The position numbers were made by a program, and so were the translations under genes. A stretch of DNA of 64,000 nt from Spirometra erinaceieuropaei (Eukaryota > Platyhelminthes > Cestoda > Diphyllobothriidea > Diphyllobothriidae). Below are positions 45,579 through 56,813 of this stretch, in pieces. The DNA lies in assembly GCA_902702965.1 (NCBI GenBank), contig CACRXP010000049.1:1793841-1857840 (forward strand), in the 5' to 3' direction. Below the pieces are notes generated by a model that searched no databases, had not been told where the DNA came from, and saw only the letters and a program-made list of their open reading frames with translations. The stretch's first letter is position 1, and every line of letters begins with the position of its first letter.

Positions 45579-45631
45579 TCTCAGTCCCTGAAGATGGGTA
45601 GACGAGTAAACTACCCGAAACGTCGGATCTC
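45579..45631 (+). ncRNA. Hammerhead ribozyme-like motif, PLE outer terminal repeat
   Basis: CUGAAGA at 45588-45594, one extra U, stem II 45596-45601 with 45611-45616, GAAACGUC at 45617-45624, cleavage predicted between 45624 and 45625. GUCC (45584-45587) pairs with GGAU (45625-45628) to start stem I. Confidence 0.75.
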
Positions 45632-45757
45632 AAATAAACCCCTCCCGGTGAACGCCCACTCTTCTTTTGGTTACAAGGTTGCTTATAGCACGTACAAACA
45701 GGTTACTTGACTTAGCCAACCACTGCGTCCATGCCCCATTCCAGTAGCTTTGACATA

Positions 45758-46889
45758 CAGTAGGTGGGCTAACTCATGAAATGTCAATTAAATTTACGAA
45801 ATGCGTTTTAGTTTCAAAAAGATTAATTAACTGTAAAACTAATAAGCATGCAGCGAAATTCTATAATAATTAAGTTGCGTCGGGATGTCGGCCTTCAAAC
45901 GAACTTCTTTCCGGCTACATGCAAAAAATATACCCTGTATAAATGACTGCTTAGGTAGCATGCGTTATGTCATTGATTTTGGATGCCCTTAAACATTCAA
46001 CTATATTTCATGGAAAACATGCATAAAATATGTATTCGTTTGCTCATCTTTTAGGAAATTATATCTTCTTCCAATTTTATGCTCGACGGGAGGGTATAAT
46101 TTGGATCGTAAAAGGGTTCTAATTGTGGGCTTTTTTAATGCCGTGAATTGGCAGTTCATAAAACGTCATGTCACTGCATTTACCAATGTGGCTTGTAAAG
46201 TTAAGACTATGGTTCTAATCCACTGCCACATTTTATAACGTCATATAACCTCCTCATAATACCGTAGAGAAATGTATAGTTTTCCGTACGTAAAAATATA
46301 CGGCTAGTATAGGCAGTATGTTATTACCGACAGAGACAAGGAAGACTGGAGTGGCCATTTCTGGCTGGTTGGGCTCGAGGCAGAGCCCGTAAGGAACGAC
46401 GGAACGAGCGAGTTTCGTAAGAACAATCGATGAGCGTCCCACTACAATACGGCTAGTAGTTTGGAAACCCTGAATGCAAGTGTAACGGTAGGTGGTGGTT
46501 CAAAATTATTCGGGAATTGGAAAAGATTTTCAAACTGAATTGTGTCCTCCCTTCAAACATTTTATTAAACGAAGACGTAAATTCCTACCGAATGTGCAAA
46601 AGAATGTGTAGTTTCACATATGCTTTCTGAGAAATATAGTTGGATTTTTAAGGTCACCGAAAATCTGCGAGAAAAATGCCCGCTATTTAAGTAGTCATTT
46701 TTTATAAAGTATAAATTCAGCATGAAGCCGAATAGAAGTTCTTTCAAAAGCGGACATCCTGACGGAACTGAATAATTATGGAATCACGCTCGTGATGACA
46801 AGTTGTACAACCCTGTTTAATTAATCTTTTTAAAACGAAAACGCATTTCGAAATTTCCGTTGAAATGTTATGGGTTGGCCCATCTTCTG
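45758..46889. mobile_element. Palindromic Tc1-like element, copy 8 (subfamily 1) carrying a SINE-like insert
   Basis: The left end CAGTAGGTGGGCTAACTCAT follows TA. The right end GGGTTGGCCCATCTTCTG precedes TA. Without the 137-bp insert and its 12-bp duplication it would be about 983 bp, the standard size. Arms and spacer match the copies at 7256 and 60212, including a central GTTTGGAAACCCTGAATGCA segment near 46461. Confidence 0.8.
46310..46446 (-). mobile_element. SINE-like insertion with 12-bp target-site duplication
   Basis: ATACGGCTAGTA flanks the insert on both sides (46298-46309 and 46447-46458). The 137-bp body matches two inverted pieces at 19393-19640. It contains an internal inverted repeat (GGGCTCGAGGCAGAGCCCG). 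Target duplications of this length suggest retrotransposition. The tRNA-like head found near 19697 is missing, so the copy is probably truncated. Orientation is uncertain. Confidence 0.65.
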
Positions 46890-46891
46890 TA

Positions 46892-48429
46892 TTTTTTCAT
46901 CGAAGCAAGGTATATGAAGGATGTGGAAGAGGGTGTGACGAGTACTGAGCACACCCGAGTCCTGTGAATTGATTAATGCGCGACTCCCCGTTGTATCCGA
47001 TTGATGCGGCCCAAATTGGCCGGTGCCGCTTACGAAAATTGGACTGTCGCCGAAAATGTGTATGAACTGAGACCGCTGTTTATATAGAATCATCCTTAGG
47101 GCGTTGGCTAGTAAAAAAATATTTAATTTGTGTACTATCAGCACGCTAAAAAAGTGCAAAATCACTTATCCTGAGAAATATTTACATGCTTTAACTTGAG
47201 TCGAAATTCATTGGACTGAGCACAGTATCTGACGACACTTTACGATTTCTACAAAACTGTAACACGTTCGAAATTTCTGTCTACGTTTTCACAACACTCA
47301 TAGACTATACTTGTGTAAGTCTCACAAATATTTACTAAGATTCCATATGTGTTAAAGAAGAGGAAGAAACAGTATTTACTCAGTTGGCTTATATTAAGTC
47401 GAACAGAATATGTTTGTATTCATCAAATTCGCAAATACTTTGTGAGGAACTTCCATTCTGTTTTAAACTTCCAGAAGGACGCAATAATTTCATATGCATT
47501 TGCATTAATATGCTGATGCACATATTCAAAATAAACGTGTAGTGAACAGAGCCATCATTTCTATTAAAAAAATCTCATGTATGTGAAATGAAATTAGTAC
47601 GTAAAAGAAATATTAAAATATCTAACTGGTTAAACAAACCATTTTACGCAATTCCCTACTTTGAATTTTACCTCTCCGGTTTTTATTGTGCACGTGTAAA
47701 ATACACAGAACGATATTACCGTGATTGGGACAAATAAAACCGTTAGATCTCTCTTGCAATTTATGGTCGACTTTTTGCCCTCACCGATTACAATTTCTTG
47801 ACTACAGTGAATTATCGACTACTTTTATTCAGCTCGAAAGCACATGATTGATGGGTGCAAGATCAACTTAATTCATATCTGTCTCCTGAGGAAAAATCAC
47901 ATCGGTCTTGGTAGGATTTCTCATAACAGCAATAAGCGCGACACACAGAGCACGTTGCAAATGGGACGGTAACTTGTAAAGAGGGAACCTGGACTGTGCA
48001 TAGAATATTCTACTGACTTTTTTGAGCAGACTGTCAGTCACGTCTGTAGTAGGAAAAAGAGTCCAAGCATAAGGCGGCAATGGCTACCTATTTTCCGCTG
48101 TTTGATAGTGCATATGTCATGTTCTAATACTTCTACGTTCTGGAACCGAGAACCAAATGGTCCAAAACATCATCAGATAAAGGGTGTTTTGCGTGTCGAA
48201 TTCAGCATACGAAGCTAGGAACGTGTTTTATAGACTGTATTTATATTCCATATGACACGAGAGAGAAAGACGAATTTGTTTTATTTTGAACTCATAAATT
48301 CCAAATGTTCAGCAAAAATTGGCTCCATTCACCATGGGCAGTATATAAGTTTATAGAATATTCCAGATTCAAAAGGTTTAACAATTATGGGGACAGTTCA
48401 AGTCTTGGTTTGTGTATTTCTATCTCTTC
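46892..48429. other. Unannotated AT-rich DNA with one exon-like ORF
   Basis: 46895-47090 is GC-richer and unrecognised. The minus-strand ORF at 46830-47165 runs into the element end and is doubtful. The candidate exon at 47868-48043 is listed separately. Confidence 0.35.
47868..48043 (-). CDS. Unrecognised candidate exon
   Basis: On the minus strand a strong acceptor-like sequence (CTCTTTTTCCTACTACAG) ends at 48044, followed by an open frame of 58 codons to a stop at 47868. The product begins VTDSLLKKVSRIFYAQSRFP and contains LPSHLQRALCVALIAVMRNP. Codon use is balanced compared with the neighbourhood. No family was recognised. It could be a terminal exon of a host gene on the minus strand. 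Confidence 0.35.
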
Positions 48430-51140
48430 GCACGTAAGAGAGCGCGCCAGGAATGTCAATTCAGAACCTCAAAATGCCGATGTGCGACAGGAGATAAGTC
48501 GGTAATCGCGGCGCATCGGGCGGGAAGACTTCGCAGAAATAAGATCAAAATGCAAGGGATGGGCAACGTCATCTATAATCCGACCAGCAAATTGCTTGGC
48601 CATATTGAAATTTCGCTGTAGGATAATATCGACTTAAAAGAGATGAGAAACACCAGCAGCAAAAGAGAGCTTTCGGAGGACTCGCTTTAAAATTAAAAGA
48701 TCTTTTTTGAGCAAAGCAGGAAAAATGACAGGAGACCAGTATAGAATAAGAGGAGGAATACAGACATCGAAGAATCGCCAGACTAAGAGTTGAGGTGTGT
48801 GGTCAGAACGTAAACGACGAATGTAATAAAGTTCACGAACTTTAATAAATAGGAACTCAATACGGAGAGAAAATGAAATATTTGAGGACAAAGTAACGCC
48901 GAGGTACCTGAAAGAGGATACTTCGTTAGGAAGGATGTGTGAGGATTCAGCACCAGTAGAGAGCCGCAGTCGGAAAATACACTAAACTGATTTTTGGTTG
49001 TCCATAAGAAGACCATTTTCCTCCGACCATACTAGGACATGTTTAAGGCTATCCTTTAGAGGCCGGAGGTTTGTTCGATTTTTGAGAGGGTTTCTAACAA
49101 CCACATCATCAGCATACTTAACGAAAAGACGGCCTCTAGGGGATCTATATCATCGGTGTGGAGGGAGGAATGGTGAGGGGATAGAATGGAACCTTGAGAA
49201 ACTCCGAAGTCATTAAGAAGGACCGTGGAGTTCCGCTTGAGTGCGGGTAGTAAAATAATCGCTAAGCCAGGAGACGACCCAGCCTGATGTTTTCGTAAGG
49301 AGAATGGAGCGCGAAACGGTATTTAAGGCTAGGGTGTAGTTAAGAAAAGCATACTCGTACTCGCGGCAACCCTTGTCTAATTCTTTTAGAGCAGAGTGGA
49401 CCACAAGCACAACAGCATCTAAAGACGCGTGCTCGGCTTTATATGCGAATTGTAGAAAATCGTATAAACTGGATCAAATAGGCTTTATAATATCTTGGGC
49501 AACTCTTTTAGCAAGATTTATTAGTGTTGAAGAGCAGGCGATTGGAAGAAAAGATTTAGAACCAAACGAGCGGGTTTTTAGGGAAAGGAGTGATTCTTAC
49601 TGCACGCTAGGCGTCGTGGGTCTTGAACTCCATGAAAGATATGCTGGTAAGGTGTGTTAAAATAAGGGCTATCTGAAAACAACGAAACTTAAGGAGAAAA
49701 GACAAGACACCATCCGGTCCGGCAACTGTTGATCCGCTGACCTTTTAGGGCGCTTCTCTACTGTCGTCACAGACATGGGCTGGGAGGCATCTGGTGATAA
49801 AGGAAGTGTCATTTAGAGAAAGCTGGGAGTCACGGTGGTTAGAGAGCCTAAATCAGCATCCACATGTACCAGTGTGCTACGATGGCCCGTGTGGCGCATA
49901 AGATATTTCCATATTTCAGCAGAGGAAGAGGGAAAAAAGGAGGAAGAAGAGGTAAAAGGCCGATTAATGAACAGGTTATTTATCCTGTCAATCTCTGTTT
50001 TTTATTAAGACAGTAACGTCTTTAAGGTTGTCACGTAGATTCAGCTTGTAAAGGAGTTTTTTTCGTCTTAAGAGTTCTAGATAGGGGAAGACGTTCTATC
50101 CGGTCGTACCATTACAGTATCAAGAGGACAGCAAGTATCAAAAATTTCATTGAAAAACGTTGTAAGGTTGGACGAACGTGATTTAACATTCGATTGTGTA
50201 AGGAACGCCGGGGTAGTATAAGACATACAAGTCTGAAGAAAGCGAATTTTTTGTGCGACCGTGTTGCAAACACTTACTTTTCTATCAGACGTAGCTATCA
50301 GTGCACTTTTAGAGGTGAAATAGATTTTTTGAAGGCCCAATAAGGTAGAATGATCAGAAAGCGACAATGGAGGCCTATTTTTACCACAAGAAAGCTTGTT
50401 TGGTTGGTCAGAATGTGATCAAGAGAGGCATCAGCATGCGCATTAAAGAAGACAAGATCTTCAAAGCCTAAAAGTATGAGGGGACGTAAACTCACTCGAC
50501 TAAGGTCACCACATAAGAGAATAAAGTATTTGCAAGACAATATAGGAAGTTTTTCTGAAAGGAAGTCGGAAAAACGGGCTAGAGCACCTTAACAGACAGA
50601 GAGGGAATGAAAATACTAACAAATATAAGGCCTTTAAAAGCACTTGACAAACGGGGCTTACATAGAACAGCGAAAGTGTTTATCAAATCAGCAGATTAAG
50701 AAAATATAGGCTCACAATCTCTACATCGATTTTGCTTAGCAAAAATAGCAACATCCTCACCTCTACCAGAAGATAAAGATTTTCTATCCGTTCGAAAGCA
50801 GCAGGAAGATGAAAGAGTAATTAGTTGCGTATCAGTGTCACCATTTAACCACGTCTCTTGGAGGCAAACCACTTCAGTTCTACCGTGTAATTTTTCAATA
50901 AAAGTAGCTCCAAATTCTGGGCTTTGTTGAAGATAGAACGACAGTTTGTCGACAAGAAGCCTGGAATTGACTATTTGTTCCTTGGCCAACGCTCAAATGC
51001 GAGTTACCAGCCACACCGGGGTTTTCAACGATGTACAGGCCTTTGCTGACGCAAATTTTATAAAGTTGGCACAGAAAGATCACATATACAACATACTGGC
51101 TGCAAAATGCAGCATTTTGCTTCATGGACATTTGTAAGTG
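48430..51140 (-). mobile_element. CR1/Rex1-like LINE, decayed long copy
   Basis: On the minus strand an apurinic-type endonuclease region is visible at 50989-50700 (VVCLQETWLNGDTDTQL, FRTDRKSLSSGRGEDVAIFA), then remains of its C-terminal part (GFEDLVFFNAHADASLDHIL and SLSDHSTLL, 50500-50340). RT pieces follow: CREYEYAFLNYTLALNTVSR (about 49370), SWLSDYFTTRTQA, VLLNDFGVSQGSILSP (about 49200), KYADDVVVRNPL with YADD at 49105-49116, RYLGVTLSSNISFSLR (about 48890), and a C-terminal SSRPMRRDYRLISCRTSAF at about 48530-48475. Many stops and frameshifts. ORF1 was not recognised. Confidence 0.8.
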
Positions 51141-51544
51141 AAATCGCGATTAAATTCCCTTCCAAATGATGTTGGCGTACTGTAAAGACGACCTCATAAT
51201 CTTAGTTCAGGCAAATATGAAATGTTAAAAGTCCGGTATATAGAAGGAAGATAGGCAGAATAATGTACAATTTTCAAAAATCCACGCGTGAATAGAGAGC
51301 TACAAAAATGGGGGTTCATAGTTAAGAGCCCGACATAAGGCAAGGGGTTAGTTAAATGCTTTTAAAAGAGACAAAATTGCCAATAGATCCCGATTCCTAC
51401 CTGAACCCACTAACAAAACCACTCGGTCACAATGCAGTCGTACACTCACTTAAATTAATAAGTCTGTTACTCATCGCAGATGATCGTGTATAAAACGATG
51501 AATCTATTATCATCGTAGTTGCATCTTTGATTGCTTAAATTTAA
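51141..51544. other. Unannotated DNA
   Basis: Nothing was recognised between the LINE and the next PLE piece. Confidence 0.35.
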
Positions 51545-52060
51545 TCAGGTATTAATCAATGCTGCAATAACTACCCATAAAACTGAGTCAGAAATACTGC
51601 CAGTGAAAGCAATGTTCGCCCACGTGACACACACGTAAGTAATTATTCCGTCCAGACAAATTCTGATCGGCGAATAGGAAGGGGGAAGGTCATTGCGTCG
51701 GACGATAAACTGAGAGAGTAAAAAACAGGAGTCAAGCACCTCGTAGCTAACGGACTGTCACATCTTGTGTTCGTTTCTTCACTTGGAAGTAAAATCCTGA
51801 ATCAGGGATTAATTTCATTTTTTGCTGCCTGCTGCTGTGTGTTCTGCCACTCACGCGCAGCGACATCACCCAATTTCTCCAGCATTGTTACTTTTCTCAT
51901 GCGTGACAGTGGGTCTTACGACCTCGTTACCTGCCGTCCGGTATTTGTCTGTGGTCCGTGCTTAACTAAAATTCCAAGTGGTTTGAGAGGACGCCTGATG
52001 ATTTCAGAGACATTCTTGACATACGAGGGCGCTCGACAGAATTTTAAGTAAGAGGTTGTT
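51545..52060 (-). mobile_element. PLE GIY-YIG and C-terminal fragment, old relic
   Basis: On the minus strand from about 52060: FCRAPSYVKNVSEIIRRPLK, LGILVKHGPQTNTGRQVT, a degraded GIY-YIG core (SNNAGEIG for SNYVGETG, then VAEH), and after a frame change VSYEVLDSCF with RRNDLPPSYSPIR. The last piece corresponds to VSRELLESWF and INxxNDLxxPYSVLR in the copy at 23640-24010. It is more diverged than the other PLE copies. Confidence 0.7.
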
Positions 52061-54638
52061 CAATCTCTAAAATTGGTCGCGCATGCACATGCTAGGGAAA
52101 TTGTGTGGGCACCCATCGGCAACAGGGTCTTTCGATTCACTAAAATACATATCACTGTTTTGGTTGGGTTGTTGATGTTGAATCTGAAAGCTTGGATATT
52201 ATTAATCGCTTTCCTTGCACTTTAGTTTTTGGGTCGCCACAATCTTCGCGGCATCGACAATACCAATAAAGGCCGGTCGGCTAATTTCCTTAAAATTACA
52301 AATTTTATGGTCAGAAAGACAGAGCTGAGACATTATTGGGATATCTTCATCTGTGCAATGAGCCTGGAGTGCTGGAAGGTTAAGCTGGCGAGGAATGTTA
52401 AGCACGTGAGTCACAAACTTTTGAACTCATGATTCTCTGGTCTTTAGTCCATCAAAAAGCACATCGACCGTACACTAATTTTTTTCCTGGACAAAATGGT
52501 TACTCACGATTTTGAAGCGTGGGTGATCACTGTTTTCGCTGACAGTATTACTGGTTTAGATTGCTAGGCCATTATACTGCCAATGACCAACAGACGCGAA
52601 GACCCTGACGGATGTTACCAACGATTTAGGCAATCACTGCTGACTGCCCTTAAACGATTTTGTGTCAGCAGTACATTAGTTCAAAACAAGTGCGCGTCAT
52701 TTGTGAATAAAGCTCCCTTAACAGAAAAATCTAAATATCGGAGCTGTATAAGATACGCTGGCAATCATTGTCTGTAATATAAAAAGTTATCAAGAAAAGC
52801 GGTAGAAAAAAATGAACCTGACTTCTGCAAAATATATTCAAAATTAGTGAAACTCATGGGCTGTGGCTAACATTTTAACAGTAAGGTTTTGCCTTGAATG
52901 ATTTCTCATTTATCATTGTAGCACCAACTGGAGTGCCATTTGATTTCAGGATATTCAGTAAACTCCAGGATGTTGCTTTATGGAAAAATATTTCTTCAAC
53001 CAGCAGAATTAAATATACTCTGTTGAAAATGGACATTTGTATTTTATAGCGTCGTGTTCATTGATTCTGATTTTCCCGCCTAAACGGTCATAAAAATTAT
53101 GCACAACAAACCCTTTTACTAACAAAGTGAGGGATAATAGCCTCCTTCTGAGCTTGAATACGATGCACTATTTGCTTCTATGTTTGTATACACGTTTCGC
53201 TTACGGCATCTTATAGACGCTGGAACAAGGTTTTGGGATACAAGAGCTGATTCGCACTTGATTTCTGCCTTTCACGATCACCTTGAAATTTGTAAATGGC
53301 ACTCTGAATCTTATTTATCGTTTACAAGAACTAGTCTATTAGCAGATTGTCTCAGACTGTCCACATTGGTCAAACATGCTCAACATAAAGCAAAACCTTC
53401 CCGAAAAAGAATCTGAAAGAAATCTAACCTAGACCAAATGAGACAAAATGGACTAGTTTAGTTACATTATCCAGAAAGTGCTATTTGTCACACAAGAATG
53501 CGCTACATATATTTTACTGTCTTGGATTGCGTTTTATCTAGATGCCTGAAGGAAGGCTTAAACCAAATGCAGTGTTCCGCCGTGCAAAAGACTATTTAAA
53601 ATTTTGACGAATATCAGTAAAATGTAGGGCCCTGTATGAGGAATACATTCCGTTGCAAATCATATTTTTGGATTTGGGGCCGTGCTTAACAGGTTTTGCT
53701 GTCCACTAATAGTAATAGTACATTGTTGTGATAGGTTTATTACGACTGCACCTGCTTAACTATGTATCTGTTTTGTTTTATGGTCTCCTTGAAACTTTGG
53801 AAACACCACAAAGGACACATCATATTTTATCGGCTATGTGACCAAACGATAATTTCATGATTTTGCATTGCAAAAATATGTCGGCTGCCAAAATATATTC
53901 TTTGGGTTATGAACACCGCAAGCAGTTGTCTGAATAATGTAAATAAATTATGAAGAAGTTAACACTGCAAAATAAACTACGCCTATAAAAAGAACAAAAT
54001 GTAGCAAGTACCCAGCATCCGCATTTTGTCGACTTCAGATTTAATCCCTGCAAAGTCTCTCAATTCACTTACTAATAATGTGTTCCCAGGGACTGTGTGA
54101 AGGAAAGGTGGATTTGCTGAACATCTATTGTCGCATTGTTAACGACTTCTAAATTTGTGACTGCCCTATTTAAACATGCTAAAGACATTTTCAAAGACCC
54201 CTTGCGTCTGGCACACGCTACAAATGGGTGGGCGGGTATTAAGAATGATTTCGTAGAGACGTCCTTTTTAGTGTTGCAACTGGATTACATCTTACGCTGA
54301 CAATGCAATGTGCCTGAAAACCTGAGACACTCAATCAGTTGATAAGGTTGCTCCTAACATTTAAATCTATTTTGAGTTTTGCAACTTTAGCTTTTTCTCC
54401 AATAAATAGGCTGATTTTACAGAGATATTAGTGACCACACGGTGTTATGTCGCGTATACGGTTGCCAAAGTTTCCAATTACTTGACAGTCTTTCAAAACT
54501 TATCTGGTCTTTTGATTGTTTATAATTGTAGTAAACGAGAAGAGATGTGAGCTGAAAATTTCGTTTCGTTCACTCGGATAGGTGAATACGCTCATTGGTA
54601 ATGAAACATGTGCCTCAGATATACGCAGGATATTTGTC
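52061..54638. other. Unannotated AT-rich DNA
   Basis: Short ORFs (52583-52777, 53180-53416) are unrecognised. No repeat was identified. Confidence 0.35.
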
Positions 54639-54953
54639 TCATATGACAGCATGTATTGGTTTCGAGGTAGGCCCATTAACTCCCCGAATCTGAGTCTTGC
54701 TCAGACGATTATACAAGTTTTTTTTGGTAGAACGCAATGAGATTCTACTTCTCAGGAGGCGACTAAGTTTTCCTAACTCTTCGGACTCCGGGCTTAATTG
54801 ATCGGTAAATGTGGAACATTTATCTCTTTCGCGTGTCTGATCAGTCATCAGTCTTGGCGCGTCTTCATTAAAGCCGACTAAAGGGAGTCTGGTTTGCAAG
54901 ATAACAACGCCCTCTAGACGATTTCCCAAGTTTTCATTCAAATAACACGACAC
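54639..54953 (-). CDS. Unrecognised 104-codon ORF
   Basis: The product is polar and ends with a basic, serine-rich part (LRSRISLRSTKKNLYNRLSK). An acidic/serine stretch LSPESEELGKLSRLL lies in the middle. Codon composition is coding-like but no family, splice signal or promoter could be assigned. It lies close to and divergent from the ORF at 55048-55563. Confidence 0.25.
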   Translation of the reverse strand: MSCYLNENLGNRLEGVVILQTRLPLVGFNEDAPRLMTDQTRERDKCSTFTDQLSPESEELGKLSRLLRSRISLRSTKKNLYNRLSKTQIRGVNGPTSKPIHAVI

Positions 54954-55047
54954 ATTTAGTTTAAAAACATTTCCAGAGATCTAGAGCAACCATCTGTGTG
55001 CCAGTGGAGTCCCATGTCTGCCATGCGATCTGAGGCAATTTGCCAAT

Positions 55048-55563
55048 ATGTTTTATCACGGCCCTATATTTCCACCCATATGTATTCAGTTCAGAAGCTA
55101 CCTGATCAGCAAGACCGGTCCAGAACAGATCAACATGACAGCAAAATATTATTTACTGGATACCTTGCCGACTTCTAATCCCAACCCGTGGTTAGAGACG
55201 AGGTCATGCCACCGACTGATGTTTGTCCCTGCTAAGGTCGAAGATGCGGCAGACAGACCAGTCCAACTTGAAAGGTTTGCCCGGTATCAAGTGCAAAAAA
55301 GCGACAACGGATGTGTAAAATACCATGTCATAACAGGTCTCAGATGCTGGGTAAGAACAATCGGCTTACCAGGCTTTAAAGAAATAACAGGAGTCTTGGC
55401 GCCACCCTACTATCGTTATCGTAATAACAATAAGAGTGTAAGAAAGCTGTTACGGGTTTGTTGCCACCATGTCTGCCGAGGCACAGTTGACAATGCAGGT
55501 ATAAAAAATAATTTATTTGTATTATATAATGTTCCGTTGGTAGTGCAAACACAGCGTAATTGA
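55048..55563 (+). CDS. Unrecognised 171-codon ORF
   Basis: Among the longest ORFs not explained by a recognised element. The product has VEDAADRPVQLERFARYQVQ, CWVRTIGLPGFKEITGVLAP and a YYRYRNNNKSVRK stretch. No signal peptide or membrane segment is clear. Start choice is the first ATG; the frame is open a little upstream. A host exon, an unrecognised element or chance are all possible. Confidence 0.3.
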   Translation: MFYHGPIFPPICIQFRSYLISKTGPEQINMTAKYYLLDTLPTSNPNPWLETRSCHRLMFVPAKVEDAADRPVQLERFARYQVQKSDNGCVKYHVITGLRCWVRTIGLPGFKEITGVLAPPYYRYRNNNKSVRKLLRVCCHHVCRGTVDNAGIKNNLFVLYNVPLVVQTQRN

Positions 55564-56195
55564 CAAGCGACTACGCTCAAGAAAGCCCCGAACAGGTTCT
55601 AAACAACAACAGTAATCACAAAGGGCTCAGTAGGTAATGCACTATAAAACCTCACACGTCAGTCAGACTTGACAGTAGTGCTGAATAGCCAGAATCCGTT
55701 TGCAAATCAAAACGATGGACACTTCGGAGCATTCCTTGAAAGGTGCCGGCTGCCAAAAGGCATGGATATAAAGGCGACACCTGCGTCAAAGCCATAACCT
55801 AGGTCGTCTGGCACCAGGCGAGATTTAAAAAGCCGCATCTGAAAATAACCGGGGCATTAACTACCAACTTGACTACAAAATCGGACATAAAGTCAGGTGC
55901 CGCAGAGGGAGCTCGGCTCTGAAAAAAAGGCATCCGGTATATTTTTCTTTAATTTGATACGTATGACGATAACCATTCTAGAATGCTAGGCTGATGGATG
56001 TCTACCGCAAGGAGCTGTTGGGGATCGACTACGACAAGCAAACCGACAAGCAGCTGCTTACGTTTCGACGTATGCAAGCACCTTTAAGAGTATCGAAGAC
56101 CAGCGTCCACCTTCTATCGTTTGCGGATGGCTGTACGTCATGAACACTACAAAAGCGATGGCCATGCGGCAAAGCAGTGGGAATATTCGTCTGTA
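55564..56195. other. Unannotated DNA
   Basis: Nothing was recognised. Confidence 0.35.
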
Positions 56196-56280
56196 GAAGA
56201 AGACGATGCGATCACTGGAACGAGCAGTTCCAGTGATCGCATCTTCTTCTTCTGAGCTGCATCCTGGAACCCGTCTCTTC
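56196..56280. mobile_element. PLE terminal-repeat end as a tight foldback
   Basis: Arms at 56196-56221 and 56227-56252 pair over 26 positions with one mismatch around loop GAGCA. The plus-strand arm resembles the terminal-repeat start at 22197-22225 (AGAAGACGA then GATCAC). The minus-strand arm and its extension to 56280 match the remnant at 703-775. Confidence 0.6.
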
Positions 56281-56813
56281 GCCTCTATTGGCAATATTCG
56301 TGTGCCTTGGGAGTTAAATGGCAGGTAGAAATACAATCAATCCAAAATGAAAACTCAAACCCCCGAAGACAGATACGTATTTGCTTGGACGAAAAACTCT
56401 GTCTGGAACGGCCAAAACATGCTTCCCATCACAAAACAATGAACGCACAGAATTGTTGCCCCGACAAAGCTTCTGTACGGAGAGGAGACGTAGATTATGT
56501 CAAAATATCAAGTACAAATACTCAAACACTTTTTCCGTGACCTCTGTCGGTGAAGTGGTAGGGAAAGACCTCTGACAGTGAAGTCCTGGGAAGAACCGGC
56601 ATTCTCAGAGTCTGCGTCATTCTGAGGTAGATTCAACTTCAGGGCGAGACGGTTCCATTCTAACAGCATAGGCAGTAGCCAAAAGCCCATACACGCGTGT
56701 TTCGCCTATATTCTGCCGCTGCATGACATAGTGCGAGAGACTCGTCTCCTCAGTGGGTCCCCCATCATTCCCTGTCTGCTTTCTGGTAGATGCTCCAATT
56801 TAGAAAACGTTGC
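56281..56813. other. Unannotated DNA
   Basis: Overlapping short ORFs on both strands (56307-56690), none recognised. Confidence 0.35.

Larger units (their letters stand above)
43487..45668 (-). mobile_element. Composite PLE insertion with 12-bp target-site duplication
   Basis: GGTTACAAGGTT occurs directly at both borders (43475-43486 and 45669-45680), so the whole structure inserted as one unit. Order on the plus strand: terminal repeat in minus orientation (43487-43627), RT coding region on minus (43629-45132), terminal repeat in minus orientation (45133-45256), C-terminal domain on plus (45265-45560), terminal repeat on plus (45565-45668). The RT ends abruptly after the conserved YVDD region at a single N (43628), so the linker and GIY-YIG core are missing. 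An inverted, truncated extension at the 5' side is known for Penelope insertions. Confidence 0.85.

Noticed and set aside
46830..47165. 111-codon minus-strand ORF as a gene
   Set aside because: Its 3' part runs into the end of the palindromic element, and no family or splice signal supports it.
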